A DNA stretch of 64,000 nt from Paenibacillus dendritiformis (GTDB lineage Bacteria > Bacillota > Bacilli > Paenibacillales > Paenibacillaceae), in assembly GCF_945605565.1 (NCBI RefSeq), contig NZ_OX216966.1, positions 1,291,001-1,355,000 on the forward strand, given 5' to 3'. Below are positions 50,435 to 59,913 of this stretch, piece after piece. How positions within the stretch are numbered: position 1 is the stretch's first letter; every line of letters begins with the position of its first letter. The notes beneath the pieces were generated by a model. That model was not told the origin of the DNA, made no database searches, and was given only the letters and a program-made list of their open reading frames with translations. The position numbers were made by a program, and so were the translations under genes.

Positions 50435-51502
50435 ATGAATATTTATCGGTATGAAGAAAATCCGCTTATTACGCCGGCCGACGTCAAGCCGCATCGCGAC
50501 GACTTCGAAGTGATCGGCGCGTTCAATGCGGGCGTCGCGACTTATAACGGCGAAGTGCTGCTGCTGCTCCGCGTAGCCGAGCGTCCGATCAGCACCGACC
50601 CGAACATTGTGAAGGCACCCGTGTTCAACCCGGAGACGAAGGAACTGGACATCATTGAGCTTCGCGTGGACGACGAACGTTACGATTTCTCCGATCCGCG
50701 CGTCATCCGCAACAAGTCGCAGAGCGCGACATTCGAATATTTGACTTCCATCTCCTATATCCGCATTGCCCGCAGCAAGGACGGGCACCGCTTCACGGTA
50801 GACGATGCGCCATTCGTCTATCCGTCGACGGAATTGGAGACGTTCGGCATCGAGGATCCGCGCGTGACGCAGATCGGCGATACGTATTACATTTATTTCT
50901 CGGCCGTATCACCGGTCGGCGTCGGGGAGTCGATTGTCTCGACGAAGGATTTCGTCAATGTGACGCATCACGGCATGATTTTCAGCCCGGATAATAAGGA
51001 CGTCCTCATTTTCCCGGAAAAAATCAACGGCAAATATTATGCGCTGCATCGTCCGACGACGAAAAGCATCGGCAACCCGGAAATCTGGATTGCCGAATCG
51101 GATAATTTGCTCTATTGGGGCAATCATCAGCATCTGCTTGGCTTGCGTCCGGGCATGTGGGACAGCGGGCGCATGGGCGGCGGAGCCGTCCCGTTCAAGA
51201 CGGAAAAGGGATGGCTGGAGCTGTACCATGGCGCGACGAAGGAGCACCGCTACTGCATGGGCGCCGTGCTGCTGGACTTGAATGACCCAACGAAGGTCAT
51301 CGCCCGCTCGGAGCAACCGGTGATGGAGCCGGAAGCCGATTACGAGAAAAACGGCTTCTTTGGCGATGTTGTCTTTGCTTGCGGCGCCGTCGTGGAAGGC
51401 GATACGGTCAAGATGTACTATGGGGTAGCGGATACATCGATGGCCTGCGCGGAGCTGAGCGTCAAGGAAATTTTGGAGAGCTTGACCTATATAGATGAAT
51501 AG
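50435..51502 (+). CDS. GH130 beta-mannoside phosphorylase/hydrolase
   Basis: 355 residues. GH130 hallmarks: YEENPLITPADVKP near the N-terminus, GAFNAGVATYNGEVLLLLRVAERP, catalytic Asp in FGIEDPRV (near residue 141), and GRMGGGAVPFKTEKGWLELYHG. The phosphate-binding basic residues of the phosphorylase subfamilies seem present (HRPTTKS, HGATKEHRY). It cleaves beta-mannosidic bonds, possibly with phosphate, releasing mannose-1-phosphate. A good AAGGAG site precedes it. Confidence 0.9.
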   Translation: MNIYRYEENPLITPADVKPHRDDFEVIGAFNAGVATYNGEVLLLLRVAERPISTDPNIVKAPVFNPETKELDIIELRVDDERYDFSDPRVIRNKSQSATFEYLTSISYIRIARSKDGHRFTVDDAPFVYPSTELETFGIEDPRVTQIGDTYYIYFSAVSPVGVGESIVSTKDFVNVTHHGMIFSPDNKDVLIFPEKINGKYYALHRPTTKSIGNPEIWIAESDNLLYWGNHQHLLGLRPGMWDSGRMGGGAVPFKTEKGWLELYHGATKEHRYCMGAVLLDLNDPTKVIARSEQPVMEPEADYEKNGFFGDVVFACGAVVEGDTVKMYYGVADTSMACAELSVKEILESLTYIDE

Positions 51503-51520
51503 AAAGCAGCAGAGACAGGG

Positions 51521-51551
51521 AGACGCCAAGGCCGGGAGGTCTTGGCGTCTT
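51521..51551 (+). terminator. Intra-operon hairpin
   Basis: AGACGCCAAG and CTTGGCGTCT form a 10-bp stem between the GH130 and GH2 genes, with a weak TTCT tail. It may reduce read-through. Confidence 0.6.
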
Positions 51552-51568
51552 CTGGATAGGAGCGCGAT

Positions 51569-54133
51569 ATGAGACTGAACGAGAACTGGAAGCTGCGCGA
51601 TTTCAATATCGGCGAGGCGCGCGATTTGGAGGTGGCTTCCCCCGAGTATATCGATTATTTCTGGATGACGGCGAAGGTGCCGGGGGATGTGCATACGACG
51701 CTGATCGAGAAGGGCATTATCGAGGATCCGTTCTATGGGCATAACGATCAGACATGCCGCTGGGTCGAGGAGAAGGTGTGGTGGTATCGCACGACGTTCC
51801 ACTGGGACGGGCAGTTGGAGGATATGGAGCGGATGGAGCTTGTTTTTGAAGGGCTTGATACGTTCGCGACCGTGTATTTGAACGGGGTGGAATTGGGCTC
51901 GACGGACAATATGTTCATCCGCCATTCGTTCGAGGTGACGCGGGAGCTAAACCAAGGCAAGAACGTTCTCGCGGTCAAGCTGGATCCGGTTCACCTGCAT
52001 GTACAGAGCAAGATGCAATATTATTGGTCCGGCTTCAGCAAAAAAAGAATATGGACGCGCAAGGCGCAAAGCCATTACGGCTGGGACTGGGGACCGCGGC
52101 TCGTCTGTGCGGGAATATGGAAGGATGTCCATCTCGTGAAGCGGCGCCGTGCGTATGTGGACAATGTCTTCGCTCATACGGTGGAGGCGAAGGAAGACGA
52201 AGCGATGGTCGAGGTGGCGGTCGAAGCGCGAGTGTTCGACCGCAGCGAAGCCTGCATCGCGGAGGTGGCCATGCTGGATGCCGAAGGCCGGCGGGTAGCG
52301 GGGGAGACGCTCCCGCTTGATATCGGCCTGGGCTTCGTGCAGGACGGCGCTATCTGTGCGCATGGCCTCTCCGGCAGCGCGCGCCTCAGGGTGCCGAAGC
52401 CGCGGCTGTGGTGGACGCATGATCTGGGCGAGCCTTACTTGTACAGACTGGAAGTGACACTGCGGAGCGGCGGCGACGCAGTGGATGATTGGAAGCAGCG
52501 CTTCGGCATCCGGACGCTGGAACTGATGCTGCATGACGAAGAAGGGCAGGATGCGTTCACGTTCGTGCTCAACGGGGTGAAGCTGTTCGCCAAGGGCGCG
52601 AACTGGATTCCGATCGACAGCTTCATTGCGGCGGTGCCGGACGAGCGTTATTCGCGGTATATCCGTCTGGCGCAGGAAGCCAATATGAACATGCTGCGCG
52701 TCTGGGGCGGCGGCATCTATGAGCGGGATATTTTTTACGAGGAGTGCGATCGGCTCGGGCTGCTGGTCTGGCAGGACTTCATGTTCGCCTGCGCCCTCTA
52801 TCCGGACTATAACCGCAACTTCATGGATAATGTGCGGCGGGAGATCGAGCAGGTCGTCAAGCGGCTGCGCAGCCGGACCTGCCTCGCCCTCTGGTGCGGC
52901 AATAACGAGAACGACTGGCTGTATGAAGCGCTGCATTCGAGCGGGGAGATCCCGCATCCGTTCTATGGGGAGAAAATTTACCACGAGCTGATGCCTGCCC
53001 TGCTGGAGACGCTCGATCCGACGCGCATGTTCTGGCCGAGCTCGCCATACGGGGGCAACGATCACAATTCGCGCGAGGTTGGCGACACGCATAATTGGCA
53101 GGTATGGCATGGCAACATCGAGCCCCGGGCCTTCGGCGAGCCGCAGGTGCAGGACTATAGCGTCGAAGGGCTGTCGTTCAAAAAATTCAAGGGCGACACG
53201 ACGAAGTTCGCCAGCGAATTCGGCATGCATGCCTCCTCGAACCGCTACACGCTGCAGCGCAACATTCCAGAGAGCCAATTCTGCTGGGGCAGCGACGAGA
53301 TGATGTACCGCAACAAGGATATTCATCATCCGAAGGGCATCCTGCTGATGGAAGGCTATACCGGAGCCCCTTCGAATATGGAAGAGTACATCAATTACTC
53401 GATGCTGACGCAGGCCGAAGGGCTGAAATATGGCATTGAGCATTACCGCCGCCGCAAGCCGGATACGAGCGGCGCGTTGTTCTGGCAGATGAACGACTGC
53501 TGGCCGGGCACGAGCTGGTCGGTCATCGACTACTACGGGCTGCCGAAGGCGGCGTATCATTACGCGCGGAAGTTCTTTGCCCCGGTGCTGTTGACGGCGG
53601 ATCACGATGCGGGCCGGGCGCTGCATCTGTGGGCGCTCAATGACCGGCTGGAGCCGTATGATGATCAGGTCCGGCTGGCCGTGTACCGGATGGATGGAAC
53701 GAAGCTGTGTGAGCGCGAATATGAGGTATCCCTTGAGCCGAATGGCAAAAGGGAACTGGATGTGCTGTCCGAAGCGGAGCTGACGAACGGGGCGAATCCG
53801 GCGGAGGTAGTGTGCGTCATCTCGTCCCGAAGCGGCCTCACGGAAGATAACTATGTCTACTTGCGCGACTATAAGGAGATGCGCTTCGAGCCGGCGCAGC
53901 TGCAGATCGGCGTGGATGAGGAGCCCGGCGTCATCCGCATCGAGACGGACCGGGCGGCCCGCATGGTCAAGATCGAGCTGGATGAAGCGTGGATTGCGGC
54001 GAGCGACAACTTCTTCGATCTGCTGCCTGGGCGAACGAAGGAGATTCGGGTCTCGCAGGCGGAAGGCAAGCGGATTCCGTGGGCGACGCTGCGCGTCACG
54101 GCCTTGAATTCATCCGGCAGCCGTGAACGGTGA
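51569..54133 (+). CDS. GH2 beta-mannosidase
   Basis: 854 residues, a normal beta-mannosidase length. N-terminal sugar-binding domain (KVPGDVHTTLIEKGIIEDPFYGHND), immunoglobulin-like domain, then the TIM barrel with acid/base Glu in LWCGNNENDW (near 448) and nucleophile Glu in ASEFGMHAS (near 549), as in Man2A/ManA enzymes. No signal peptide. It hydrolyses imported beta-mannosides from the non-reducing end to mannose. It follows the GH130 gene after a hairpin. Confidence 0.93.
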   Translation: MRLNENWKLRDFNIGEARDLEVASPEYIDYFWMTAKVPGDVHTTLIEKGIIEDPFYGHNDQTCRWVEEKVWWYRTTFHWDGQLEDMERMELVFEGLDTFATVYLNGVELGSTDNMFIRHSFEVTRELNQGKNVLAVKLDPVHLHVQSKMQYYWSGFSKKRIWTRKAQSHYGWDWGPRLVCAGIWKDVHLVKRRRAYVDNVFAHTVEAKEDEAMVEVAVEARVFDRSEACIAEVAMLDAEGRRVAGETLPLDIGLGFVQDGAICAHGLSGSARLRVPKPRLWWTHDLGEPYLYRLEVTLRSGGDAVDDWKQRFGIRTLELMLHDEEGQDAFTFVLNGVKLFAKGANWIPIDSFIAAVPDERYSRYIRLAQEANMNMLRVWGGGIYERDIFYEECDRLGLLVWQDFMFACALYPDYNRNFMDNVRREIEQVVKRLRSRTCLALWCGNNENDWLYEALHSSGEIPHPFYGEKIYHELMPALLETLDPTRMFWPSSPYGGNDHNSREVGDTHNWQVWHGNIEPRAFGEPQVQDYSVEGLSFKKFKGDTTKFASEFGMHASSNRYTLQRNIPESQFCWGSDEMMYRNKDIHHPKGILLMEGYTGAPSNMEEYINYSMLTQAEGLKYGIEHYRRRKPDTSGALFWQMNDCWPGTSWSVIDYYGLPKAAYHYARKFFAPVLLTADHDAGRALHLWALNDRLEPYDDQVRLAVYRMDGTKLCEREYEVSLEPNGKRELDVLSEAELTNGANPAEVVCVISSRSGLTEDNYVYLRDYKEMRFEPAQLQIGVDEEPGVIRIETDRAARMVKIELDEAWIAASDNFFDLLPGRTKEIRVSQAEGKRIPWATLRVTALNSSGSRER

Positions 54134-54181
54134 CGGGGTAGAGAGAAGGAGAACAATCATACGGGAAAAGGGATGAGGAGC

Positions 54182-55198
54182 ATGAAAGCGGCAGTTCTGC
54201 GCGGAACGAAGATAATGGAGGTAACGGAATGGGCCGAGCGCCTGCCCGGCCAGGACGAGGTGCGGCTGCGCGTCGTCTGCTGCGGCATTTGCGGCACAGA
54301 CCAGCATATTTATCATGGCCATCCGGGATCGGCGGAGGTGAAGCCGCCGATCGTGCTTGGCCATGAGCTGGCCGGCATCGTCGACGCCGTGGGGGAGGCG
54401 GTCACGGATCTGCGCCCGGGCGACCGGGTGTCCGTCGACCCGAATATGTATTGCGGGGCGTGCGAATATTGCCGCGGCGGCCGCGCTCACTTGTGCGATC
54501 GGCTGCAGGCCGTCGGCGTGACAAGGGACGGCGGAATGGGTGAATACTGTGTTGTGCCGGCGGCCAACTGCTACAAGCTGCCCGACCAGGTGAGCTGGGT
54601 GGAAGGGGCGATGGCCGAGCCTCTTGGCTGCGTGCTGCATGGATTCAAGAAGCTGGAGCTGCGGGCGAATCAGCATGTGATGATTATCGGAGGCGGCTTC
54701 ATCGGCCAGTTATTCCTGCAGCTCGCCGCGGCCGCGGGCGTCGCGCGCATTACCGTATGCGAGCCGGCTGAGCACAAGCACAGACTCTTACGGGAACTGG
54801 GCGCCGAAGCCATCGTCTCGCCGCTGGAGGAAGGCGCAGCAGACGAGCTGCGCAGCACAGCCGATGTCGTGATCGAGTGCGCCGGCCGTCCGGAATCAGT
54901 GGAGCTGGCCTTGGAGGCGGCCCGCAAGGGCGGCCAAGTCCTGCTCTTCGGCGTCGCTTCTCCCGAAGCGCGGGCGAGCCTGTCGCCATTCGAGGTGTTC
55001 AGCAAGGAACTGCGGATCATGGGCTCGTTCATCAATCCGTACACGCACGAGGAGGCGCTCGCTTTGCTTGCGCAGCATATCGTAAGTATTGAACCGCTGA
55101 TCAGCCATCGCTTCCGCCTGGACGAACTGCCTGACGTCATGGCCCGGTATGGCGAGATGAATGTCACCAAAGCGGTCATCATGGAGGAACAGCTGTAA
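54182..55198 (+). CDS. Zinc-dependent medium-chain (sorbitol/threonine-type) dehydrogenase
   Basis: About 338 residues from ATG 54182 (AAAAGGG nine bases upstream). Catalytic zinc ligands in CCGICGTDQH and LGHELAG; structural zinc site CGACEYCRGGRAHLC; Rossmann loop VMIIGGGFIGQLFLQLAAAAG. It oxidises a polyol or sugar alcohol with NAD. Downstream of the mannosidase, it may handle mannitol-like or other released products. Confidence 0.9.
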   Translation: MKAAVLRGTKIMEVTEWAERLPGQDEVRLRVVCCGICGTDQHIYHGHPGSAEVKPPIVLGHELAGIVDAVGEAVTDLRPGDRVSVDPNMYCGACEYCRGGRAHLCDRLQAVGVTRDGGMGEYCVVPAANCYKLPDQVSWVEGAMAEPLGCVLHGFKKLELRANQHVMIIGGGFIGQLFLQLAAAAGVARITVCEPAEHKHRLLRELGAEAIVSPLEEGAADELRSTADVVIECAGRPESVELALEAARKGGQVLLFGVASPEARASLSPFEVFSKELRIMGSFINPYTHEEALALLAQHIVSIEPLISHRFRLDELPDVMARYGEMNVTKAVIMEEQL

Positions 55199-55316
55199 GG
55201 GGAACGCCCAGAAATCCGAACTCACTCGCATGCATAGCGCCATAACGGATTGGAAATGGTAACAACAGGGTTCTTTTCCATTCCGCTCAGCGGCATATCG
55301 TGAGGAGTTGAGTTCC

Positions 55317-56909
55317 ATGTTCAAATCGATATTCGGCGTTCTTCAAAAGGTCGGCAAGGCGCTCATGCTGCCGGTCGCCATTCTGCCGGCGGCCGGCATC
55401 CTGCTCGGCATCGGCAACGCCCTGCGCAATCCGGATCTGATCGCTCGTATTCCGGTGCTGGGCACCGGCGCTGTCAGCATGATCTCCAGCGTGATGGAGC
55501 AAGCCGGAGGCATCGTATTCGACAACCTGTCCTTGCTGTTCGCGGTCGGTGTGGCCATCGGTCTCGCTGGCGGGGACGGGGTAGCGGGGCTTGCCGCCAT
55601 CGTCGGCTATTTCGTCATGAACGTGACGATGAAAGTCATTATGAATGTGACGCCGGAGATGGTGGAGAGCAACTTCGCCTATGCTATCGTGCAAGGCGTG
55701 CCGACGCTGCAGACGGGCGTCTTCGGCGGCATCATTATCGGCATCACGGCGGCCGTGCTGTACAAGCGCTTCTTCAAGATCGAGATGCCTTCCTATCTCG
55801 GCTTCTTCGCGGGCAAGCGCTTTGTTCCGATTATTACGGCCGTCACGTCGCTTGTTATCGGCATTGTGATGGTGTTCATCTGGCCGCCGATCCAGAGCGG
55901 GCTGAATGCATTTTCCCATTCGCTTATCGATTCCAACCGCGCGCTGGCGGCCTTCATCTTCGGCATTTGTGAACGGGCGCTCATTCCCTTCGGGCTGCAT
56001 CATATCTTTTATGCGCCTTTCTGGTTCGAATTCGGGGAATATGTGAGCAAAGCGGGCGATCTCGTCCGGGGAGATCAAAAAATCTTCTTCGCCCAGCTAA
56101 AAGACGGCGTTGAATTGACGGCGGGCACCTTCATGACCGGAAAATATCCGTTCATGATGTTCGGCCTCCCGGCAGCCGCGCTTGCGATCTATCATGAGGC
56201 GCGCCCGGAGAACAAGAAGCTTGTGGCCGGGCTGATGGGATCGGCCGCATTGACGTCCTTCCTGACCGGCATTACGGAGCCGCTTGAATTCTCCTTCCTG
56301 TTCGTGGCGCCGCTTCTCTTTGCCGTGCACGTCCTGTTCGCGGGCCTGTCCTTCCTGACGATGCATCTGCTCGGCGTCAAAATCGGAATGACGTTCTCCG
56401 GCGGCGTTATCGATTATTTGCTGTTCGGCGTGCTGCAGAACCGGACGCCGTACTGGCTTGTCGTCCCGGTCGGATTGGTGCTGGCGCTTATCTACTACTT
56501 CGGATTCCGCTTCGCCATCCGCACCTTCAACCTCCGGACGCCGGGAAGGGAAGAGGCCGCGCCTGCTGCGGCGGCTAAGGCGACAGCGGCGGCGGGAGAA
56601 GAATTGCCGCGCGGCATCCTGACGGCGCTTGGGGGCAAAGCCAACATTGCCTCCCTGGATGCCTGCATTACGCGCCTGCGCGTGCAGGTCAAGGATAAGG
56701 GCAATGTGGACAAGGAGCGCCTGAAGGAACTGGGCGCCTCGGGCGTGCTGGAGGTCGGCAACAATGTGCAGGCGATATTCGGGACCCGATCCGAGACGAT
56801 TAAGCATCAGATTCATGAGCTGATCGGCCGGGAGGACATGGAGCTGGACAGAGCCGGGCCGGAGGAAGACAAGGAGTCCGGGAAGCGTCCGGAAGGGGAG
56901 CCAGAATGA
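55317..56909 (+). CDS. PTS system glucose/N-acetylglucosamine-type EIICB component
   Basis: About 530 residues from ATG 55317 (GAGGAG upstream). The EIIC membrane domain opens [28 protein letters not shown] and includes [15 protein letters not shown]. The EIIB domain has the phosphorylated Cys in [14 protein letters not shown]. No EIIA domain follows. A Pro/Ala linker joins the two parts. It imports and phosphorylates a hexose in concert with general PTS proteins encoded elsewhere. Being at the end of this locus, it may take up a sugar released outside the cell. Confidence 0.92.
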   Translation: MFKSIFGVLQKVGKALMLPVAILPAAGILLGIGNALRNPDLIARIPVLGTGAVSMISSVMEQAGGIVFDNLSLLFAVGVAIGLAGGDGVAGLAAIVGYFVMNVTMKVIMNVTPEMVESNFAYAIVQGVPTLQTGVFGGIIIGITAAVLYKRFFKIEMPSYLGFFAGKRFVPIITAVTSLVIGIVMVFIWPPIQSGLNAFSHSLIDSNRALAAFIFGICERALIPFGLHHIFYAPFWFEFGEYVSKAGDLVRGDQKIFFAQLKDGVELTAGTFMTGKYPFMMFGLPAAALAIYHEARPENKKLVAGLMGSAALTSFLTGITEPLEFSFLFVAPLLFAVHVLFAGLSFLTMHLLGVKIGMTFSGGVIDYLLFGVLQNRTPYWLVVPVGLVLALIYYFGFRFAIRTFNLRTPGREEAAPAAAAKATAAAGEELPRGILTALGGKANIASLDACITRLRVQVKDKGNVDKERLKELGASGVLEVGNNVQAIFGTRSETIKHQIHELIGREDMELDRAGPEEDKESGKRPEGEPE

Positions 56910-57049
56910 GACAAACAAACTTATCCATTTTGGACTTCGGCGGCAGCTGCCTCATGCCGGGAAATAACGGTGTAGCTTCAATCATTTTTCTTCTGCTGTG
57001 TCAGAGCTGAGGGCGCGCGGGGTAAATGTCGAGGTGAAGAGCTTTGATT

Positions 57050-57096
57050 GGGGGTGTCCCAAAAGTAGTTATTTCACTACAGTGAGACAGCCCCCC
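57050..57096. repeat. Palindromic IS1182-end-like element, copy 3
   Basis: GGGGGTGTCCCAAAAGTAGTT leads in and AGTGAGACAGCCCCCC leads out. The first 19 bases almost equal the left tip of the IS at 41456. It has no internal gene. Confidence 0.7.
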
Positions 57097-57190
57097 TGAT
57101 TCTCAAAGCTCGACTCGCCGAAAAACTGCAATAATACACTTTTCCTTTATGACGCGTACTCCATTACAGGGAATCCTGCAAAACACAGGC
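57097..57190 (-). repeat. Dispersed repeat C, copy 3 (inverted, partial)
   Basis: Its reverse complement carries TTTTGCAGGATTCCCTGTAA, ATTGCAGTTTTTCGGCGAGTCGAG and TTTGAGAATCA, matching the last half of the copy at 37982-38194. Confidence 0.7.
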
Positions 57191-57233
57191 TATTGAGAAA
57201 GATATTTTGAGTAGGAAATGGATATTTCTACCG

Positions 57234-57606
57234 GCCTGAAAACTGCACCATTTCCCTAGACACGCCCATCCGGCAGGCGAAATCCGCAAAACTCCACGAT
57301 TTCTCCAGACACGCCTATTCGGTAAGCGAAATCCTGCATAAATACAGCAATTCGATATGGACGACTTTTCCAGAATGGGAATGCTGCAAAATTACAGGAA
57401 TTTCCCCCGTTTCGCTTTGGCTTGAAGCAAAAGGGCCTAAAATGATGTAGATTTGCAGCAATTCCTCGGGATGTGGACTCATTAAGCCGAAATTCCTGTA
57501 AAATAGCAGCAATTTCCTCCGCACGTCCAAGCCCCAGGAGGCAACGATGCTTCCAGCAGGCCGATAATGCTTTCTGAAGGCGATGATGCCCCCAGCATCC
57601 GACGCG
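57234..57606. repeat. Dispersed repeat A, copy 2
   Basis: Homologous to 10460-10860 over nearly its full length, with a deleted and an inserted segment. See the note on permuted order relative to repeat B. Confidence 0.8.
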
Positions 57607-57680
57607 GTCGCTTGGATCCCGTAAAATCAGGCTATTGAGTAGTCTATGGGACTTTTTACCTGTGATGGATCTCTTCACCT

Positions 57681-57776
57681 GGTAGAAAAAATCGATTTAA
57701 AAACGCTCTGAGAGCCAAGTTTGGATGAGGAAAATGGACCATCTCCACCCCTTCGCAAAAAAAGGGGTTTTCCAAC
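57681..57776. repeat. Dispersed repeat B, copy 2
   Basis: Homologous to 10361-10456 (GTAGAAAAAAT, AACGCTCT, GAGGAAAATGGACCATCTCCACCCC). Here it lies after repeat A, whereas copy 1 lies before it. Confidence 0.7.
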
Positions 57777-57796
57777 AGCCTGATCCACGCAGCATT

Positions 57797-57931
57797 TCAC
57801 TGCTTCATCCATCTTCCACCGGTTTGCGCGCCGCCGTTTTTCCCGCATCCACATTCCTCTGTTAACTCGTCATCTTCATCATTTTGCAGTGCCTGTGAGA
57901 GACTCCCTAAAGTGAATCGGACGAAGTTCAC
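57797..57931 (-). CDS. Possible 44-residue Cys-containing protein
   Basis: A GTG immediately after the MFS stop codon opens a short frame ending NDEDDELTEECGCGKNGGAQTG...WMKQ. The acidic-then-CGCG composition looks more coding than random, but the ribosome binding site is poor. It may be a small partner of the exporter, or a tail lost through a premature stop in the MFS gene. Confidence 0.3.
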   Translation of the reverse strand: MNFVRFTLGSLSQALQNDEDDELTEECGCGKNGGAQTGGRWMKQ

Positions 57932-59143
57932 CTATTCGGCTTCTTCGGCGTCGTGTTCTGCAAATTGCTTCTCCTTCCACATCACGGTAATGCCGAGGCC
58001 GATGACCATAATGACGGCAGAGAACAGGAAAGGATAGTGAATGTTAACGTCGAACAGCATTCCAGCCATCGCCGGTCCGGCGATATTGCCCAGGCTCGTA
58101 TAGGTGGAGTTCATTCCGGCTACGAAGCCCTGCTCTTTCCCGGCCGCTTTGGATAGAAATGTCGTCAAAGCCGGCCGCAGCAGATCAAAGGCAAGGAAGA
58201 TGAAGCACGTTACCGCCAGCACGATCCAAAAGCCGGAGATGACGGTGGACACCACGGCCAAGATGGCCCCGGTAATCAAGCACAATTGAATCAGTTTCTT
58301 TTCCCCGAGTATTTCTACCATTTTTCCGAACATAAAGATTTGCACCACGACGCCGAAAATGGAGCTTACCGTAATAATGACTGCAATATCCTTTGGCGTG
58401 AACCCGAATTTATGATCGGAAAAGAGGCTGAAGACCGTTTCGTATGCCGATAATCCGAAAGCGAGCACAAAGACGATAATAAATGCGATACAGTAGAGCG
58501 GTTGAAGCGACTTTTTCATATCGGCGAGAAAGCTGCTTTGCTTTGCATTCGCGGAAATCTCCGCAAGCTGCTCCTTCGTGAGCTGTTCTTTTAAAATAAA
58601 CACGGATAATATGCAAGCGAAAAAGGCGATTCCTGCCGCAAAGAAGAAGGGCATGCGTATGCCGTATTCCGCGATAAAGCCGCCGATGCCGGGGCCGATA
58701 ATAAAGCCGGTGCTAATGGCGGCCGAGACATAGCCCATCGCTTTCGGCCGTTCCTGAATGGAGGTAATATCCGCGACATAAGCCGTAACCCCCGGCGTAA
58801 TAAAGGCGGCGCTAACTCCTCCCAGCAGCCTTGAGATATAAAGCATCGCTGCATTCCCGGCCAACCCGAAGACGAGCTCGGATACGCTGAACAGGAATAG
58901 GCCGATGATAATAATCTTTTTTCTGCCGTAACGGTCAACCCAGCGTCCGGCGAGCGGCGACATCAGCAGTTGGGCCACGGCGAATACGGCGACCAGGTAG
59001 CCCATCGTTTTGCCTGACAAATGCATCATGTTCATGAAAGACGGCATGACGGGGATGACAAGACCAATGCCCAGGAAGGCAATGAATACATTGCTTAGCA
59101 GAATAAGCAAGACCGCTTTTTGTTCTTTGATTGTTTTCTTCAT
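57932..59143 (-). CDS. MFS multidrug-type efflux transporter
   Basis: About 403 residues from ATG 59143 (start KKTIKEQKAVLLILLSNVF; AAAGTGG upstream). Twelve predicted helices. Motif A GRWVDRYGRKK between helices 2 and 3 and motif C-like GFIIGPGIGGFIAEYG place it with the DHA1 drug/proton antiporters (NorA/Blt/TetA group). It lies 29 bases after, and in the same direction as, the tetR-like gene, so regulator and pump form one unit. Confidence 0.9.
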   Translation of the reverse strand: MKKTIKEQKAVLLILLSNVFIAFLGIGLVIPVMPSFMNMMHLSGKTMGYLVAVFAVAQLLMSPLAGRWVDRYGRKKIIIIGLFLFSVSELVFGLAGNAAMLYISRLLGGVSAAFITPGVTAYVADITSIQERPKAMGYVSAAISTGFIIGPGIGGFIAEYGIRMPFFFAAGIAFFACILSVFILKEQLTKEQLAEISANAKQSSFLADMKKSLQPLYCIAFIIVFVLAFGLSAYETVFSLFSDHKFGFTPKDIAVIITVSSIFGVVVQIFMFGKMVEILGEKKLIQLCLITGAILAVVSTVISGFWIVLAVTCFIFLAFDLLRPALTTFLSKAAGKEQGFVAGMNSTYTSLGNIAGPAMAGMLFDVNIHYPFLFSAVIMVIGLGITVMWKEKQFAEHDAEEAE

Positions 59144-59171
59144 ATCATCAACCACTTTCTTTCTGTCAAAA

Positions 59172-59765
59172 TCAAGGATGTGCAATCCCTCGCCAAAATA
59201 CGGTCCAGGAGGCCTCCAATTTCTCCTTCAGCCGCTTCTCATCATTGCCGCCGTACACAAGCTCCAGCATAATGGAATCGACGACGCCCAGGAAAGCGAG
59301 GGTAGGTGTTTTCGCCGCCTCTTCGACGATGGCTTTCTCATCGATCCAAGCCTGAAATTTGCGTTCCAGCATCGCCTGCACCTTTTCTTCGATATCAATG
59401 ACTTCCTGTTCGATCGCTTTGGCAAGGTGGGCGGGCGGAAAAAAGGACATGCGGAGCCAAAACGTCAACCGCTCGTCTTGTTGGAAAAGATCGATGACCA
59501 ATTGCAGAAATCCGTATAAAGCTTTCTCGGGATGCTGGGAGCCTATGCTGCTAAAATATTGAAGCTTGGAAGAGAGCTCCGTCTCCTTCGCATCACGCAG
59601 CACTTGGAGAAAAAGATCGTCCTTTCCTTTAAAATGGGCGTAGATCGATTGCTTTTTCATGCCGACATCTTCCGCAATGAGAGACAGGGATGCTCCCTCA
59701 TAACCATGCATGGTGAAATATTTCAAAGCCGCATCCTTAATTTCTTCGCTTTTCAATCGAATCAC
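59172..59765 (-). CDS. TetR/AcrR-family repressor
   Basis: About 195-197 residues. The N-terminal helix-turn-helix SLSLIAEDVGMKKQSIYAHFKGKDDLF is typical. TTG 59756, five bases after AGAGGTGA, is an alternative to GTG 59765. The C-terminal ligand domain is all-helical. It sits upstream of the MFS gene, and a perfect palindrome ACGAACGTTCGT lies just before its start, so autorepression of the pump operon is expected. Confidence 0.92.
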   Translation of the reverse strand: MIRLKSEEIKDAALKYFTMHGYEGASLSLIAEDVGMKKQSIYAHFKGKDDLFLQVLRDAKETELSSKLQYFSSIGSQHPEKALYGFLQLVIDLFQQDERLTFWLRMSFFPPAHLAKAIEQEVIDIEEKVQAMLERKFQAWIDEKAIVEEAAKTPTLAFLGVVDSIMLELVYGGNDEKRLKEKLEASWTVFWRGIAHP

Positions 59766-59775
59766 CTCTGTATTA

Positions 59776-59787
59776 ACGAACGTTCGT
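59776..59787 (-). promoter_or_regulatory. TetR-type operator
   Basis: ACGAACGTTCGT, a perfect 12-bp palindrome, lies 11 bases upstream of the regulator start in an AT-rich promoter region. Confidence 0.75.
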
Positions 59788-59859
59788 CAGTTATATTAAC
59801 AAATATAGTTAATCGAAGCAAGCAGATCTTTTAAATTTTACATTACTTTTATAATTCGC

Positions 59860-59887
59860 TGTCACATTCCTGTGTCGATGGTTCGTT
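59860..59887 (+). promoter_or_regulatory. ECF promoter TGTCACA-N17-CGTT
   Basis: TGTCACA (59860-59866) and CGTT (59884-59887) resemble promoters of ECF groups that recognise TGTCACA/CGTC. It ends 26 bases before the sigma start, indicating autoregulation. Confidence 0.6.
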
Positions 59888-59913
59888 GTATAGAGTGAAA
59901 GGGGGGGGACGGC

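Noticed and set aside
51947..53626. 559-codon minus-strand ORF inside the beta-mannosidase gene
   Set aside because: Shadow of a complete GH2 gene; no start signal.
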